From positions 1 through 5,447 of the forward strand of contig CAMDMH010000279.1 of assembly GCA_945901835.1 (NCBI GenBank): a DNA stretch of 5,447 nt, read 5' to 3'. Below the pieces are notes generated by a model. It searched no databases. It worked only from the letters and a program-made list of their open reading frames with translations, and was not told where the DNA came from. Source of the stretch: Devosia equisanguinis. GTDB lineage: Bacteria; Pseudomonadota; Alphaproteobacteria; Rhizobiales; Hyphomicrobiaceae. Positions within the stretch are counted from its first letter, which is position 1. Each line of letters starts with the position of its first letter. Both the position numbers and the translations under genes were made by a program. This document shows, piece by piece, positions 4,294 to 5,447 of this stretch.

Positions 4294-5447
4294 ATGGCGC
4301 CGCGCCTGCTTTCCAAATCGAAACTCATTGCATGGCGGCAGTGCCCGCGCCGCCTCTGGCTCGAGGTGCACAAGCCGGAGCTGCGCGAGGATTCCGCCGG
4401 CTCCGAGGCCCGCATGGAAGCCGGTAACGAATTGGGCCGCCTCGCGCGCCGGCTTTACGATCCCGACAACAAGGGCGAGACGATCGACTTCAAGGAGATC
4501 GGTTTCGGGCCGGCCCTCGAACGCAGCAAGACCGTGCTGTCAGAAGCAAAGCCCTTGTTCGAAGCTGGCTATGCCGCCAACGGCGCGCTTGCCTTCGCCG
4601 ACGTGATGCTGCCGGTTGCCAAGAGCGGAAATCCGTCTTGGCGCATGATCGAGGTGAAATCGTCGACCAGCGTCAAGGACTATCACCGCGAGGACGCATC
4701 GATCCAGGCCTACATCGCACGCAAGGCCGGTGTGTCGCTCGAAGGGATCGCGGTCGCCCACATCAACAGAGACTTCGTCTATCGCGGCGGCGAGGACTAC
4801 GCGGGCCTTCTCGCCGAGGAGGACCTGACCGCCGAAACCAAGGCCCTCGCGCCGGAGGTGGAACAGTGGATCGGCGAGGCGCACAAGGTGGCAAGCCTCC
4901 CAGCCGAGCCCACGACGATCCGCACCGGCGGCCATTGCAGCGAGCCCTTCGCGTGCGGCTTCTATGACCACTGCATCGCGGGCGAGCCGCAGCCCGAGAT
5001 GCCCGTCGATTGGCTGCCGCGCCTGCAGAAGAAGGACGTGAAGGACTTCATCGAGACGAAGTCGATCACCGACCTGCGCGAGGTGCCGGACGAATACCTC
5101 AACGAGATCCAGCTCCGCGTGAAGCGCGCGAGCATTTCCGGCAAGACGTTCTTCGATGCACCGGGCGCCGGCCGCGAGCTGAAGGGCCATGGCCTGCCTG
5201 CCTGCTTCCTCGACTTCGAGACGGTGCAGTTCACGATTCCTATCTGGAATGATACGCGTCCCTACCAGCAGTTGCCGTTCCAGTTCAGCCTGCACAAGCT
5301 CGGCACCGACGGAAAGCTCACGCACGCCGAGTTTCTCGATCTTTCCGGCGTCGATCCGTGCGAAGCGTTTGCAAGAACGCTCATCGAAAAGTGCGACGGC
5401 CGCGGCCCCGTGTTCGTCTACAATGCGCAGTTCGAGTCGGGCCGCAT
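4294..5447 (+). CDS. DUF2779 protein: Fe-S PD-(D/E)XK nuclease plus DnaQ-like exonuclease (3' end off the window)
   Basis: The 384 visible residues match the DUF2779 layout. The N-terminal part is a RecB/Cas4-like PD-(D/E)XK nuclease: LSKSKLIAWRQCPRRLWLEV (6-25) carries the first cluster Cys17, the metal site is D103 (FADVM) and E120-V-K122 (IEVKSS), and SIQAYI (137-141) sits near the usual QxxxY position. C215, C221 and C227 (C-x5-C-x5-C) complete a four-Cys [4Fe-4S] pattern as in Cas4 and AddB. A linker (about 235-300) leads to an RNase H-fold exonuclease domain starting with D307-F-E309 (CFLDFET) and an ExoII-like YNAQFE (N377, E381). The remaining acidic motifs lie beyond the edge. The biological role of the family is not established; DNA processing, repair or defence are inferences. 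The gene is open to the window end without a stop and has base composition like its neighbours. Confidence 0.88.
   Translation, partial: MAPRLLSKSKLIAWRQCPRRLWLEVHKPELREDSAGSEARMEAGNELGRLARRLYDPDNKGETIDFKEIGFGPALERSKTVLSEAKPLFEAGYAANGALAFADVMLPVAKSGNPSWRMIEVKSSTSVKDYHREDASIQAYIARKAGVSLEGIAVAHINRDFVYRGGEDYAGLLAEEDLTAETKALAPEVEQWIGEAHKVASLPAEPTTIRTGGHCSEPFACGFYDHCIAGEPQPEMPVDWLPRLQKKDVKDFIETKSITDLREVPDEYLNEIQLRVKRASISGKTFFDAPGAGRELKGHGLPACFLDFETVQFTIPIWNDTRPYQQLPFQFSLHKLGTDGKLTHAEFLDLSGVDPCEAFARTLIEKCDGRGPVFVYNAQFESGR

Noticed and set aside
4540..5325. 261-codon open frame on the minus strand
   Set aside because: It lies opposite the nuclease gene, which carries recognisable catalytic motifs. 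The Arg/Leu/Ala-rich product is typical of an antisense shadow in GC-rich DNA.

Overview
The window looks like chromosomal DNA from a GC-rich alphaproteobacterium, most likely of the Hyphomicrobiales (Bradyrhizobium or Xanthobacteraceae type). The basis is the strong G/C third-position preference, the kind of homologs recalled for each gene, and a GGCGGATTA-type palindromic repeat. The genus is inference only. Seven protein-coding genes can be supported, two of them cut by the window edges. There are no RNA genes, CRISPR arrays or insertion sequences.

Left block (1-1905): a YkuD-family L,D-transpeptidase-like gene runs leftward off the edge. Diverging from it is an OmpR/PhoB-type response regulator with a good sigma70-like promoter, followed 116 nt later by a stand-alone cyclic-nucleotide-binding-domain protein without a DNA-binding domain. 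No histidine kinase is present. This set looks like regulation or envelope housekeeping rather than a mobile cassette.

Middle block (1921-4084): a secreted DUF302 protein on the minus strand ends tail-to-tail with the cyclic-nucleotide gene. About 220 nt from its start, and divergent from it, begins a two-gene operon: a VanA/DdmC-type Rieske non-heme iron oxygenase and, 11 nt later, a small Rieske [2Fe-2S] ferredoxin. All iron ligands are visible in both. Together they could form the oxygenase and electron-carrier parts of a multi-component mono-oxygenase or O-demethylase. The reductase is not in the window and the substrate cannot be read from sequence. The intergenic region holds a 7-4-7 direct repeat of the OmpR/PhoB-site type and a separate palindrome with a 20-bp-spaced direct repeat, both plausible operators.

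Right block (4071-5447): an 84-bp palindromic repeat element overlaps the end of the ferredoxin gene and supplies its last codons and stop. After a short gene-free stretch comes the start of a large DUF2779 protein. It combines an Fe-S-type PD-(D/E)XK (Cas4/AddB-like) nuclease with a DnaQ-like 3'-5' exonuclease domain, and runs off the right edge. It is the least understood gene here and the best candidate for new biology, but nothing else in the window shows a defence or repair system around it.
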